DNA of 64,000 bases from Pardosa pseudoannulata (lineage: Eukaryota; Arthropoda; Arachnida; Araneae; Lycosidae). Within the stretch, counting starts at the first letter, position 1, and each line of letters begins with the position of its first letter. The notes under the pieces were generated by a model. It was not told the origin of the DNA, did not search any database, and was given only the letters and a program-made list of their open reading frames with translations. Both the position numbers and the translations under genes were made by a program. The stretch lies in assembly GCA_032207245.1 (NCBI GenBank), contig CM063509.1:519501-583500 (forward strand), given 5' to 3'. This document shows positions 35,455 through 50,150 of this stretch, piece after piece.

Positions 35455-38400
35455 TTCTTAATTTAATTTTGCGTTTTTTTTATTCTTTTTCGGAAATATA
35501 CCCAAATAACTCCTGTGATTACTGTTATATTTCCGAAAAAAGAATAAAAAACGCAAAATTAAAATTAAGAAAATTTACACGTTCGCGATTCTTCTCTTAT
35601 AAACAGAATGAATTATAATAAATATAGTATCAATCTCTTCGTCTTTAATAGACCTACACGGTGATATGCATTGTTCCATATACTATATTTATTATAATTC
35701 ATTCTGTTTATAAGAGCAGAATTCGCGAACGTGTAAATTTTCTTAATTAAATTTACATTAATTTTAATTTTGCGTTTTTATTCTTCAATCTCTTCGTCTT
35801 TAATAGACCTACATTTATAAGAGCAGATTCGCGAACGTTGGGTATATTTCCGAAAAAAGAATAAAAAATCGCAAAATTAAAATTAAGAAAATTTACACGT
35901 TCGCGATTCTGCTCTTATAAACAGAATGAATTATAATAAATATAGTATCAATCTCTTCGTCTTTAATAGACCTACACGGTGATATGCATTGTTCCATGTT
36001 TCTTAATTTTAATTTTGCGTTTTTTATTCTTTTTTAGTATAAAAAACGCAAAATTAAAATTAAGAAAATTTACACGTTCGCGATTCTGCTCTTATAAACA
36101 GAATGAATTATAATAAATATAGTATCAATCTCTTCGTCTGAACGTGTAAATTTTCTTAATTTTAATTTTGCGTTTTTTATTCTTTTTTCGGATCCATGTT
36201 ATTTTGCGTTTTTTATTCTTTTTTCGGAAATATATAAAAAACGCAAAATTAAAATTAAGAAAATTTACACGTTCGCGATTCTGCTCTTATAAACAGAATG
36301 AATTATAATAAATATAGTATCAATCTCTTCGTCTTTAATAGACCTACACGGTGATTATAATTCATTCTGTTTATAAGAGCAGAATTCGCGAACTATATTT
36401 CAGAATAAAGAATAAAAAACGCAAAATTAGATTGATACTATATTTATTATAATTCATTCTGTTTATAAGAGCAGAATCGCGAACCAGAATGAATTATAAT
36501 AAATATAGTATCAATCTCTTCGTCTTTAAGAGACCTACACGGTGATACTATATTTATTATAATTCATTCTGTTTATAAGAGCAGATTCAGAATAAAAAAC
36601 GCAAAATTAAAATTAAGAAAATACTATATTTATTATAATTCATTCTGTTTATAAGAGCAGAATGAATTATAATAAATATAGTATCAATCTCTTCGTCTTT
36701 AATAGACCTACACGGTGATATGCATTGTTCCATGTTTCAACAGTAATCACAGGAGTTATTTGGGTATATTTCCGAAAAAAGAATAAAAAACGCAAAATTA
36801 AAATTAAGAAAATTTACACGTTCGCGATTCTGCTCTTATAAACAGAATGAATTATAATAAATATAGTATCAATCTCTTCGTCTTTAATAGACCTACACGG
36901 TGATATGCATTGTTCCATTTTAATTTTGCGTTTTTTATTCTTTTTTTTTATATTTCCGAAAAAAGAATAAAAAACGCAAAATTTAAAGACAAAGAGATTG
37001 ATACTATATTTATTATAAATCATTCTGTTTATAAGAGCAGATTCGCGAAGGTGTAAATTTTCTTAATTTTAATTTTGCGATTTTTCCGCTCTTTTTGGAA
37101 ATTATAATAAATATAGTATCAATCTCTTCGTCTTTAAGAGACCTACACGGTGATATGCATTGTTCCATGTTTCAACAGTAATCACAGGAGTTATTTGGGT
37201 ATATTTCCGAAAAAAGAATAAAAAACGCAAAATTAAAATTAAGAAAATTTACACTGATACTATATTTTATTATAATTCATTCTGTTTATAAGAGCAAGAT
37301 TCGCGAACGTATAAATATAGTATCAATCTCTTCGTCTTTAATAGACCTACAGGGCGATATGTATTGTTCCATGTTTCATCTGTTTATAAGAGCAGATTCG
37401 CGAACGTGTAAAATTTTCTTAATTTTAATCAGAATGAATTATAATAAATATAGTATCAATCTCTTCGTCTTTAATAGACCTACACGGTGATATATCACCG
37501 TGTAGGTCTATTAAAGACGTGGGTATTTTTTCGAAAAAACAATAAAAAACGCAAAATTAAATTAAGAAAATTTACACGTTCGCGATTCTTCTCTTATAAA
37601 CAGAATGAATTATAATAAATATAGTATCAATCTCTTCGTCTTTAATAGACCTACACGGTGATATGCATTGTTCCATGATAACTCCTGTGATTACTGTTGA
37701 AACAAGAATAAAAAACGCAAAATTAAAATTAAGAAAATTTACAATACTATATTTATTATAATTCATTCATTCTGTTTATAAAATAAATATAGTATCAATC
37801 TCTTCGTCTTTAATAGACCTACACGGTGATATGCATTTATAATTCATTCTGTTTATAAGAGCAGAATTCGCGAACAATTAAAATTAAGAAAATTTATCAT
37901 TCTGTTTATAAGAGCAGAATCGCGAACAGAATGAATTATAATAAATATAGTATCAATCTCTTCGTCTTTAATAGACCTACACGGTGATATCGAAGAGATT
38001 GATACTATATTTATTATAATTCAATTAAAATTAAGAAAATTTACACGTTCGCGATTCTTCTCTTATAAACAGAATGAATTATAATAAATATAGTATCAAT
38101 CTCTTCGTCTTTAAGAGACCTACAACTATATTTATTATAATATCATTCTGTTTATAAGAGCAATTCGCGAAAAGAATAAAAAACGCAAAATTAAAATTAA
38201 GAAAATTTACACGTTCGCGATTCTTCTCTTATAAACAGAATGAATTATAATAAATATAGTATCAATCTCTTCGTCTTTAATAGACCTACACGGTGATATG
38301 CATTCGTGTAAATTTTCTTAATTTTAATTTTGCGTTTTTATTCTTAAATTAAGAAATTGCGTTATTCTTTTTTTTCGGGTATCAATCTCTTCGTCTTTAA

Positions 38401-40240
38401 TAGACCTACACGGATACTATATTTATTATAATTCATTCTGTTTATAAGAGCAGATTCGCGAACGTATATTTCCGAAAAAAGAATAAAAATCGCAAAATTA
38501 AAATTAAGAAAATTTACGACGAAGAGATTGATACTATATTTATTATAATTCAATTCTGTTTATACAGAATGAATTATAATAAATATAGTATCAATCTCTT
38601 CGTCTTTAATAGACCTACACGGTGATATGCATTGTTCCATGAAGAGCAGATTCGCGAACGTGTAAATTTTCTTAAAATAAAAAACGATACTATATTTATT
38701 ATAATTCACTTTCGCGATTCTGCTCTTATAAACAGAATGAATTATAATAAATATAGTATCAATCTCTTCGTCTTTAATAGACCTACACGGTGATATGCAT
38801 TATTTTTGCGTTTTTATTCTTTTTTTAATTGTTTTTTAAATTCGGAATGGGTATATTTCCGAAAAAAGAATAAAAACGCAAAATTACTGTTTATAAAGAG
38901 AATGAATCTCGAACGTGTAAAATTATCTTAATTTTAATTTGCGATTTTTTATTCTTTTTTCGGAAATATACCCAAATAACTCCTGTGATAATTACTGTTG
39001 AAACATGGAACAAGCATATCACCGTGAAGGTCTATTAAAGACTAAGACGAAGATCTATATTTAGTTATAATCATTCTGTTTTATAAGAGCAATTCGCGCA
39101 CGTGTAAATTTTCGTCTTTAATAGACCTACACGGTGATATGCATTGTTCCATGTTTCAACAGTAATCATAGGAGTTATTTGGGTATATTTCCGAAAAAAG
39201 AATAAAAATCGCAAAATTAAAATAAAGAAAATTTACACGTTCGCGATTCTTCTCTTATAAACAGAATGAATTATAATAAATATAGTATCAATCTCTTCGT
39301 CTTTAATAGACCTACACGGTGATATGCATTGTTCCAAATTTTGCGTTTTTTATTCTTTTTTCGGAAATATACCAAATAACTCCTGTGATTACTGTTTAAA
39401 CCTGAACAAAGCAAAACACCGTGTAGGTCTTTTAAAGACGAAGAGATTGATACTATATTAATTATACTTCATTCTGTTTATAAGAGCAGAATCGCGAACG
39501 TGTAAATTTTCTTACTTTTAATTTTGCGTTCTTTATTCTGTTTTCGGAAATATACCCAAATAACTCCTCCATTTTCTGTTGAAACATTGAACAATGCATA
39601 TCACCGTGTAGGTCTTTTAAAGACGAAGAGATTGATACTATAGTTATTATAATTCATTCTGTTTATAAGAGCAGATTAAAAAACGCAAAATTAAAATTAA
39701 GAAAATTTACAACTATATTTATTATAATTCATTCTGTTTATAAGAGAGATATTCGCGAACGTACGGTGATATGCATTTTCTTAATTTTAATTTTGCGTTT
39801 TTTATTCTTTTTTCGGAAATATACCCAAATAACTCCTGTATTTACTGTTGATATTTCCGAAAAAAGAATAAAAAACGCAAAATTAAAATTAAGAAAATTT
39901 ACACTGTTTATAAGAGCAGATTCGCGAACGTGTGATTTTCTTAATTTTAAATTTGCGGTTTTTTATTCTGTTTTCGGAAATATCCCCAAATAACTCCTCC
40001 ATTTTCTGTTGAAACATGGAACAATGCATATCACCGTGTAGTCATTAAAGACGAAGAAAATGAATTATAATAAATATAGTATCAATCTCTTCGTCTTTAA
40101 TTTTTTATTCTTTTTTCGGAAATATACCCAAATAACTCCTGTGATTACTGTTGTATATTTCCGAAAAAAGAATAAAAAATTGCGATTTTTTATTTCTTTT
40201 ATTCGGAAATATATCCAAAAAAACCAAATAAACTCCTATG
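35455..40240. repeat. Scrambled satellite zone where array orientation reverses
   Basis: Units are broken into short pieces in both orientations, some only 20-40 bases long, with no complete head-to-tail run. Before about 35.4 kb whole units read +; the last near-complete + unit ends near 39336, where the sequence turns to the minus orientation mid-unit; short + pieces still occur at about 39675-39710, 39850-39905, 40058-40100 and 40156-40180; from about 40241 whole units read minus. All pieces derive from the same 185-bp unit; no foreign sequence was recognised. Confidence 0.9.
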
Positions 40241-43200
40241 ATTACTGTTGAAACATGGAACAATGCATATCACCGTGTAGGACTATTAAAGACGAAGAGA
40301 TTGATACTATATTTATTATAATTCATTCTGTTTATAAGAGCAGAATCGCGAACGTGTAAATTTTCTTAATTTTAATTTTGGCGATATTATATTCTTTTTT
40401 TCGGAAATATATCCCCAAATAACTCCTGTGATTAACTGTTGAAACATGGAACAATGCATATCATCACCGGTGTAGGTCCTCATTATAACAGAATGAATTA
40501 CATGGAACAATGCATATCACCGTGTAGGTATATTAAAGACAAAGAGATTGATACTATATTTATTATAATTCATTCTGTTTATAAGAGCAGAATCGCGAAA
40601 GTGTAAATTTTCTTAGTTGAATTTTGCGAATTTTCCGCTGTTTTCGGAAATATACCCAAATAACTCCTCCATTTTCTGTTGAAACATGGAACAATGCATA
40701 TCAACGTGTAGGTCTATTAAAGACGAAGAGATTGATACTATATTTATTATAATTCATTCTGTTTATAAGAGCAGAATCGCGAAAGTGTAAATTTTCTTAA
40801 GTTGAATTTTGCGAATTTTCCGCTGTTTTCGGAAATATACCCAAATAACTCCTCCATTTTCTGTTGAAACATGAAACAATGCATATCACCGTGTAGGTCT
40901 CTTAAAGACGAAGAGATTGATACTATATTTATTATAATTCATTCTGTTTATAAGAGCAGAATCGTGATCGTGTAAATTTTCTTAATTTTAATTTTGCGTT
41001 TTTTTATTCTTTTTTTCGGAAATATACCCAAATAACTCCTGTGATTACTGTTGAAACATGGAACAATGCATATCACCGTGTAGGTCTATTAAAGACGAAG
41101 AGATTGATACTATATTTATTATAATTCATTCTGTTTATAAGAGCAGATTCGCGAAAGTGTAAATTTTCTGTAGTTGAATTTTGCGAATTTTCTTCTTTTT
41201 TCGGAAATATACCCAAATAACTCCTGTGATTACTGTTGAAACATGGAACAATGCATATCACCGTGTAGGTCTATTAAAGACGAAGAGATTGATACTATAT
41301 TTATTATAATTCATTCTGTTTATAAGAGCAGATGATATCCGCGAACGTGTAAATTTCTTCTTAATTTTAATTTTGCGTTTTTTATTCTTTTTTCGGAAAT
41401 ATACCCAAATAACTCCTGTGATTACTGTTGAAACATGGAACAATGCATATCACCGTGTAGGTCTATTAAAGACGAAGAGATTGATACTATATTTATTATA
41501 ATTCATTCTGTTTATAAGAGCAGATTCGCGAACGTGTAAATTTTCTTAATTTTAATTTGCGTTTTTTATTCTTTTTTCGGAAATATACCCAAATAACTCC
41601 TGTGATTACTGTTGAAACATGGAACAATGCATATCACCGTGTAGGTCTATTAAAGACGAAGAGATTGATACTATATTTATTATAATTCATTCTGTTTATA
41701 AGAGCAGAATCGCGAACGTGTAAATTTTCTTAATTTTAATTTTGCGTTTTTTATTCTTTTTTTCGGAAATATACCCAAATAACTCCTGTGATTACTGTTG
41801 AAACATGGAACAATGCATATCACCGTGTAGGTCTATAAAGACGAAGAGATTGATACTATATTTATTATAATTCATTCTGTTTATAAGAGCAGATCGCGAA
41901 CGTGTAAATTTTCTTAATTTTAATTTTTGCGTTTTTTATTCTTTTTTCGGAAATATACCCAAATAACTCCTCCATTTTCTGTTGAAACATGGAACAATGC
42001 ATATCACCGTGTAGGTCTCATAAAGACGAAGAGATTGATACTATATTTATTATAATTCATTCAGTTTATAAGAGCAGAATCGCGAACGAGGAAATTTTCT
42101 GTAGTTGAATTTTGCGAATTTTCTTCTTTTTTCGGAAATATACCCAAATAACTCCTATATTTACTGTTGAAACATGGAACAATGCATATCACCGTGTGTA
42201 GGTCTATTAAAGACGAAGAGATTGATACTATATTTATTATAATTCATTCTGTTTATAAGAGCAGAATCGCGAACGTGTAAATTTTCTTAATTTTAATTTT
42301 GCATTTTTATTCTTTTTTCGGAAATATACCCAAATAACTCCCTATGATTACTGTTGAAACATGGAACAATGCATATCAACGTGTAGGTCTATTAAAGACG
42401 AAGAGATTGATACTATATTTATTATAATTCATTCTGTTTATAAGAGCAGAATCGCGAACGTGTAAATTTTCTTAATTTTAATTTTGCGTTTTTTTTTCTT
42501 TTTTCGGAAATATACCCAAATAACTCCTTTATTTTCTGTTGAAACATGGAACAATGCATATCACCGTGTAGGTCTATTAAAGACGAAGAGATTGATACTA
42601 TATTTATTATAATTCATTCTGTTTATAAGAGCAGAATCGCGAACGTGTAAATTTTCTTAATTTTAATTTTTTGCGTTTTTTATTCTTTTTTTTCGGAAAA
42701 TATACCCAAATAACTCCTCTATTTACTGTTGAAACATGGAACAATGCATATCACCGTGTAGGTCTATTAAAGACGAAGAGATTGATACTATATTTATTAT
42801 AATTCATTCTGTTTATAAGAGCAAGAATCGCGAAAACGTGATACTATATTTAAAATTATTCTGTTTTATAGAGCAGAAATCGCGAAAAAAAAAAAATTTT
42901 TTTAATTTTAATTGCGATTTTTTATTCTTTTTTTCGGAAAAATATACCCAAATAACTCCTATGTTTACTGTTGAAACATGGAACAATGCATATCACCGTG
43001 TAGGTCTATTAAAGACGAAGAGATTGATACTATATTTATTATAATTCATTATGTTTATAAGAGCAGAATCGCGAACGAGTAAATTTTTTCTTAATTTTAA
43101 TTTTGCGTTTTTTATTTCTTTTTTTCGGAAATTATACCCATATACAACTCTCTATGATTTACTGTTGAAACATGGAACAATGCATATCACCGTGTAGGTC

Positions 43201-45130
43201 TATTAAAGACGAAGAGATTGATACTATATTTATTATAATTCATTCTGTTTATAAGAGCAGAATCGCGAACGTGGAAATTTTCTTAATTTTAATTTTGCGA
43301 TTTTTATTCTTTTTTCGGAAAAATACCCAAATAACTCCTGTGATTACTGGTTGAAAACATGGAACAATGCATATCACCGTGTAGGTCTATTAAAGACGAA
43401 GAGATTGATACTATTTTATTATAATTCATTCTGTTTATAAGAGCAGAATCGCGAACGTGTAAATTTTCTTAATTTTAATTTTTGCGTTTTTTTTATTCTT
43501 TTTTCGGAAATCATATACCCAAATAACTCCTTAGATTACTGTTGAAACATGGAACAATGCATATCACCGTGTAGGTCTATTAAAGACGAAGAGATTGATA
43601 CTATATTTATTATAATTCATTCTGTTTTATAAGAGCAGAATCGCGAACGTGTTAAATTTCTTAATTTTAATTTTTGCGTTTTTTATTCTTTTTTCGGAAA
43701 TATACCCATAATAACTCCTATGATTTACTGTTGTGTGAAACATGGAAACAATGCATATCACCGTGTAGGTCTATTAAAGACGAAGAGATTGATACTATAT
43801 TTATTATAATTCATTCTGTTTATAAGAGCAGAATCGCGAACGTGTAAATTTCTTTTTTTTAATTTTGCGATTTTTGCTTTTTTCGGAAATATACCCAAAA
43901 TAACTCCTATGGATTTACTGTTGAAACATGGAACAATGCATATCACCGTGTAGGTCTATTAAAGACGAAGAGATTGATACTATATTTATTATAATTCATT
44001 CTGTTTATAAGAGCAGAATCGCGAACGTGTAAATTTTCTTAATTTTAATTTTGCGATTTTTATTCTTTTTTCGGAAAAATACCCAAATAACTCCTATGAT
44101 TACTGTTGAAACATGGAACAATGCATATCACCGTGTAGGTCTATTAAAGACGAAGAGATTGATACTATATTTATTATAATTCATTCTGTTTATAAGAGCA
44201 GAATCGCGAACGTGTAAATTTTCTTAATGTGAATTTTGCGATTTTTATTCTGTTTGCGTAAATATACCCAAATAACACCTATGATTACTGTTGAAACATG
44301 GAACAATGCATATCACCGTGTAGGTTATTAAAGACGAAGAGATTGATACTATATTTATTATAATTCATTCTGTTTATAAGAGCAGAATCGCGAACGTGTA
44401 AATTTTCTTAATTTTAATTTTGCGATTTTTATTCTTTTTTCGGAAATATACCCAAATAACTCCTATATTTAATGTTGAAACATGGAACAATGCATATCAC
44501 CGTGTAGGTCTATTAAAGACGAAGAGATTGATACTATATTTATTATAATTCATTCTGTTTATAAGAGCAGAATCGCGAACGTGTAAATTTTCTGTAGTTG
44601 AATTTTGCGAATTTTCCGCTGTTTTCGGAAATATACCCAAATAACTCCTATATTTAGTGTTGAAACATGGAACAATGCATATCACCGTGTAGGTCTCTTA
44701 AAGACGAAGAGATTGATACTATATTTATTATAATTTATTCTGATTTTAAAAGAAGAATCGCGAACGTAAAAATTTTCTTAATTTTTATTTCGCGATTTTT
44801 AATTTTTTTTCGAAAATATACCCAAATAACTCCTATGATTACTTTTGAAACATGGAACAATGCATATCACCGTGTAGGTCTATTAAAGACGAAGAGATTG
44901 ATACTATATTTATTATAATTCATTCTGTTTATAAGAGCAGAATATCGAACGTGTAAATTTTCTGTAGTTGAATTTTGCGAATTTTCCGCTGTTTTCGGAA
45001 ATATACCCAAATAACTCCTCCATTTTCTGTTGAAACATGGAACAATGCATATCACCGTGTAGGTCTATTAAAGACGAAGAGATTGATACTATATTTATTA
45101 TAATTCCTTCTGTTTATAAGAGCAGAATCG

Positions 45131-47130
45131 CGAACGTGTAAATTTTCTTAATTTCTTTAATTTTGCGATTTTTCATTCTTTTTTCGGCTATATATACCCA
45201 ATAATAACTAATGTGATTTACTGTTGAAACAAAGAACAATGCATATCACGTGCTAGTATATAAAGAACGAAGAGATGATAACTTATTTATTATAATTCAT
45301 TCTGTTTATAAGAGCAGAATCGCGAACGTGTAAATGTCTTAATTTTAATTTTTGCGATTTTTCATCTTTTCGGAATATATAACAAATAACTCTGTATTAC
45401 TGTGAAACATGGAAAAACAAAGGCATATCACCGTGTAGGTTCTATCTAATGACGAAGAGGATTGATACATATATTTATTTATTAATTCATTTGTTTATAA
45501 GAGCAGAATTCGAGAACGTGTAAATATTTTAATTTTAATTTGCGATTTTTCATTTTTTTTTTCGGGAATTAATACCCAAGATAACTTCCTGTGAGTGATT
45601 ACTGTTGAAACATGGAACAATGCATATCACCGTGTAGGTCTCTTAAAGACGAAGAGATTGATACTATATTTATTATAAATCATTCTGTTTATAAGAGCAG
45701 AATCGCACGATACGGTGAAAATATTCTTATTTTAATTTTGCCGATTTTTTTTCTTTTTTCGGAAATCTTACAAAAATAATCCTGTGATTACTGTGTGAAA
45801 CATGGAAACAAGGCATATCACCGTGTAGGTTATTAGATCGACGAAGAAGATTGATACTTATATTTATTATAATTCATTCTGATATAAGAGCAGGAATCGC
45901 GACGTGTAAATTTCTTAATTTCTGAATTTTGCGATTTTTTCATCTTTTTCGGAAATTTACCCAAATAACCTTCCTATATTTAGTGTTGAACATGGAAACA
46001 TGATATACTCCGTGTATGGTTATTGAAGACGAAGTGATTGATACTATATTTATTATAATTCATTATGTTTATAAGAGCAGAATCGCGTAACGTGTAAATT
46101 TTCTTAATTTTAATTTTGCGATTTTTTCATTCTTTTTTCGGAATTATTTACCCAAATAACTCTATATTTCTGTTGAAACATGGAACAATGCATATCACCG
46201 TGTAGGTCTCTTAAAGACGAAGAGATTGATACGTTATTTATTATAATTCATTCTGTTTATAAGAGCAGAATCTCGAAAGTGTAAATTTTCTGAAGTTGAA
46301 TTTTGCGATTTTTCTTCTTTTTTCGGAAATATTACCCAAAATAACTCCTATGATTTACTGTTGAAACATGGAACAATGCATATCACCGTGTAGGTTTATT
46401 AAAGACGAAGAGATTGATACTATATTTATTATAATTCATTCTGTTTATAAGTGCAGAATCGCGAACGCAGTGTAATTTTCTTAATTTTAATTTTGCGATT
46501 TTTCTTCTTTTTTCGGGAAAATATACCACAAAATAACTCCTATTGTTTACTGTTGAAACATGGAACAATGCATATCACCGTGTAGGTCTTTTAAAGACGA
46601 AGATTTTGATACTATATTTATTATAATTCATTCTGTTTATAAGAGCAGAATCGCGAAAGTGTAAATTTTCTTAATTTTAATTTTGTTTTTCATCTTTTTT
46701 CGGATATACCAAATTCCGATTTACTGTTGAAACATGGAACAAATGATACTAGGTCTGATTGATACACATGTAAGAGCATAACGTGTCTTTTTAATTTTGC
46801 GAACTTTTCGGAAAAATACGAGTTTGAAACATGGAACAATGCATATCACCGGTGTATACTATATATATTTATTATTAATTCATTCTGTTTATTCATAAGA
46901 ATTTTTAGCAGAAACGTGATTAACTGAAATGGGAACATTGCATTTCACCGTTGGTCTATTGTAACTATATCTGATTTTGTAAATTAATTTTGCGAATTTT
47001 CCAGACTGTTTTGCGGAAATATTGATACTATATTTTTTATAATCTATTCTGTTTATAAGAGCAGAATCGCGAACGTGTAAATTTTCTTAATTGCGTTTTT
47101 TTCTTTTTTCGGAAATATACCCAAATTTGT
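45131..47130 (-). repeat. Indel-rich, degraded satellite stretch
   Basis: Units carry many single-base insertions and deletions, including in the constant block that is almost invariant elsewhere, and between about 46690 and 47035 only fragments remain. The even spread of 1-2 base indels resembles unpolished long-read sequence more than evolutionary decay, although true decay is possible. Confidence 0.75.
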
Positions 47131-47199
47131 GATTACTGTTGAAACATGGAACAATGCATATCACCGTGTAAGACGAAGAGATTGATACTATATTTATTA

Positions 47200-50150
47200 T
47201 AATTCATTCTGTTTTTAAGAGCAGAATCGCGAACGTGTAAATTTTCTGTAGTTGAATTTTGCGAATTTTCGACTGTTTTCGGAAATATACCCAAATAACT
47301 CCTCCATTTTCTGTTGAAACATGGAACAATGCATATCACCGTGTAGGTCTATTAAAGACGAATAGATTGATACTATATTTATTATAATTCATTCTGTTTA
47401 TAAGAGCAGAATCGCGAAAGTGTAAATTTTCTGTAGTTGAATTTTGCGAATTTTCCGCTGTTTTCGGAAATATACCCAAATAACTCCTCCATTTTCTGTT
47501 GAAACATGGAACATTGCATATCACCGTGTAGGTCTTTTAAAGACGAAGAGATTGATACTATATTTATTATAATTCATTCTGTTTATAAGAGCAGAATCGC
47601 GAACGTGTAAATTTTCTGTAATTGAATTTTGCGAATTTTCCGCTGTTTTCGGAAATATACCCAAATAACTCCTCCATTTTCTGTTGAAACATGGCACAAT
47701 GCATATCACCGTGTAGGTCTTTTAAAGACGAAGAGATTGATACTATATTTATTATAATTCATTCTGTTTATAAGAGCAGAATCGCGATCGTGTAAATTTT
47801 CTGTAGTTGAATTTTGCGAATTTTCCGCTGTTTTCGGAAATATACCCAAATAACTCCTCCATTTTCTGTTGAAACATGGAACAATGCATTTCAACGTGTA
47901 GGTCTATTAAAGACGAAGAGATTGATACTATATTTATTATAATTCATTCTGTTTATAAGAGCAGAATCGCGAAAGTGTAAATTTTCTGTAGTTGAATTTT
48001 GCGAAATTTCCGCTTTTTTCGGAAATATACCCAAATAACTCCTCCATTTTCTGTTGAAACATGGAACAATGCATATCACCTTGTAGGTCTATTAAAGACG
48101 AAGAGATTGATACTATATTTATTATAATTCATTCTGTTTATAAGAGCAGAATCGCGAACGTGTAAATTTTCTGTTCTAAGTTGAATTTTGCGAATTTTTA
48201 TTCTGTTTTCGAGAAAATATACCCAAATAACTCCCTATTTTCTTGTTGAAACAAATAAATGGCATTACTGGAAAAAACATGGAACATTGCATATCACCGT
48301 TGTAGGTCTATTATAATGACCACGAAGAGTTTGATACTATATTTATTATAATTCATTCTGTTTATAAGAGCAGAATCGCGAACGTGTAAATTTTCTGTAG
48401 TTGAATTTTGCGATTTTTTATATCTTTTTTCGGAAATTATAATACCCAAATAACTCCCTCACAATTTTAATGTTTGAAACATGGAACAATGCATATCACC
48501 GTGTAGGTCTATTAAAGACGAAGAGATTGATACTATATTTATTATAATTCATTCTGTTTATAAGAGCAGAATCGCGAACGTGTAAATTTTCTGTAGTTGA
48601 ATTTTGCGAATTTTCCGCTGTTTTCGGAAATATACCCAAATAACTCCTCCATGTTCTGTTGAAACATGGAACAATGCATATCACCGTGTAGGTCTCTTAA
48701 AGACGAAGAGATTGATACTATATTTATTATAATTCATTCTGTTTATAAGAGCAGAATCGCGAACGTGTAATTTTCTGTAGTTGAATTTTGCGAATTTTCC
48801 GCTGTTTTCGGAAATATACCTAAAAACCTCCTCCATTTTCTGTTGAAACATGGAACAATGCATATCACCGTGTAGGTCTATTAAAGACGAAGAGATTGAT
48901 ACTATATTTATTATAATTCATTCTGTTTATAAGAGCAGAATCGCGAAAGTGTAAATTTTCTGTAGTTGAATTTTGCGAATTTTCCGCTGTTTTCGGAAAT
49001 ATACCCAAATAACTCCAACAATTTCTGATGAAACATGGAACAATGCATATCAAAGTGTAGGTTTTTTAAAGACGAAGAGATTGATACTATATTTATTATA
49101 ATTCATTCTGTTTATAAGAGCAGAATCGCGAACGTGTAAATTTTCTTAATTTTTTTTTATTTTGCGATTTTTATTCTTTTTTCGAAAAATACCCAAAATA
49201 ACTCCTATGATTACTGTTGAAACATGGAACAATGCATATCACCGTGTAGGTCTCTTAAAGACGAAGAGATTGATACTATATTTATTATATTTCATTCTGT
49301 TTATAAGAGCAGAATCGCGAACGTGTAAATTTTCTTAATTTTAATTTTGCGAATTTTCCGCTGTTTTCGGAAATATACCCAAATAACTCCTCCATTTTCT
49401 GTTGAAACATGGAACAATGCATATCACCGTGTAGGTCTATTAAAGACGAAGAGATTGATACTATATTTATTATAATTCATTCTGTTTATAAGAGCAGAAA
49501 CGTTGTACATGCTCTAACTTTTATTTTGCGATTTATATTCTTTTTTCGGAAAGAATCCTCTATTTAGTGTTGAAACATGGAACAATGCATATCACCGTGT
49601 AGGTCTCTTAAACGAAGAGAGTGATCCTTATTTATTATAATTCATTCTGTTTATAAGAGCAGAATCGCGAACGTGTAAATTTTCTGTAGTTGAATTTTGC
49701 GAATTATTCGCTGTTTTCGGAAATATACCCAAATAACACCTCCATTTACTGTTGAAACATGGAACAATGCATATCACCGTGTAGGTCTCTTAAAGACGAA
49801 GAGATTGTTACTATATTTATTATAATTCATTCTGTTTATAAGAGCAGAATCGCGAACGTGTAAATTTTCTGTAGTTGAATTTTGCGAATTTTCCGCTGTT
49901 TTCGGAAATATACCCAAATAACTCCTCCATTTTCTGTTGAAACATGGAACAATGCATATCACCGTGTAGGTCTATTAAAGACGAAGAGATTGATACTATA
50001 TTTATTATAATTCATTCTGTTTATAAGAGCAGAATCGCGAACGTGTAAATTTTCTGTAGTTGAATTTTGCGAATTTTCCGCTGTTTTCGGAAATATACCC
50101 AAATAACTCCTCCATTTTCTGTTGAAACATGGAACAATGCATATCACCGT
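47200..50150 (-). repeat. Cluster rich in subfamily B units
   Basis: Most units here carry CTGTAGTTGAATTTTGCGAA, CCGCTGTTTTCGG and CCTCCATTTTCTG. Consecutive B units at about 47336, 47521, 47706 and 47891 are spaced 185 bp. A few A-type units and indel-rich units interrupt the cluster near 48.2-48.5, 49.1-49.3 and 49.5 kb. Confidence 0.85.
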
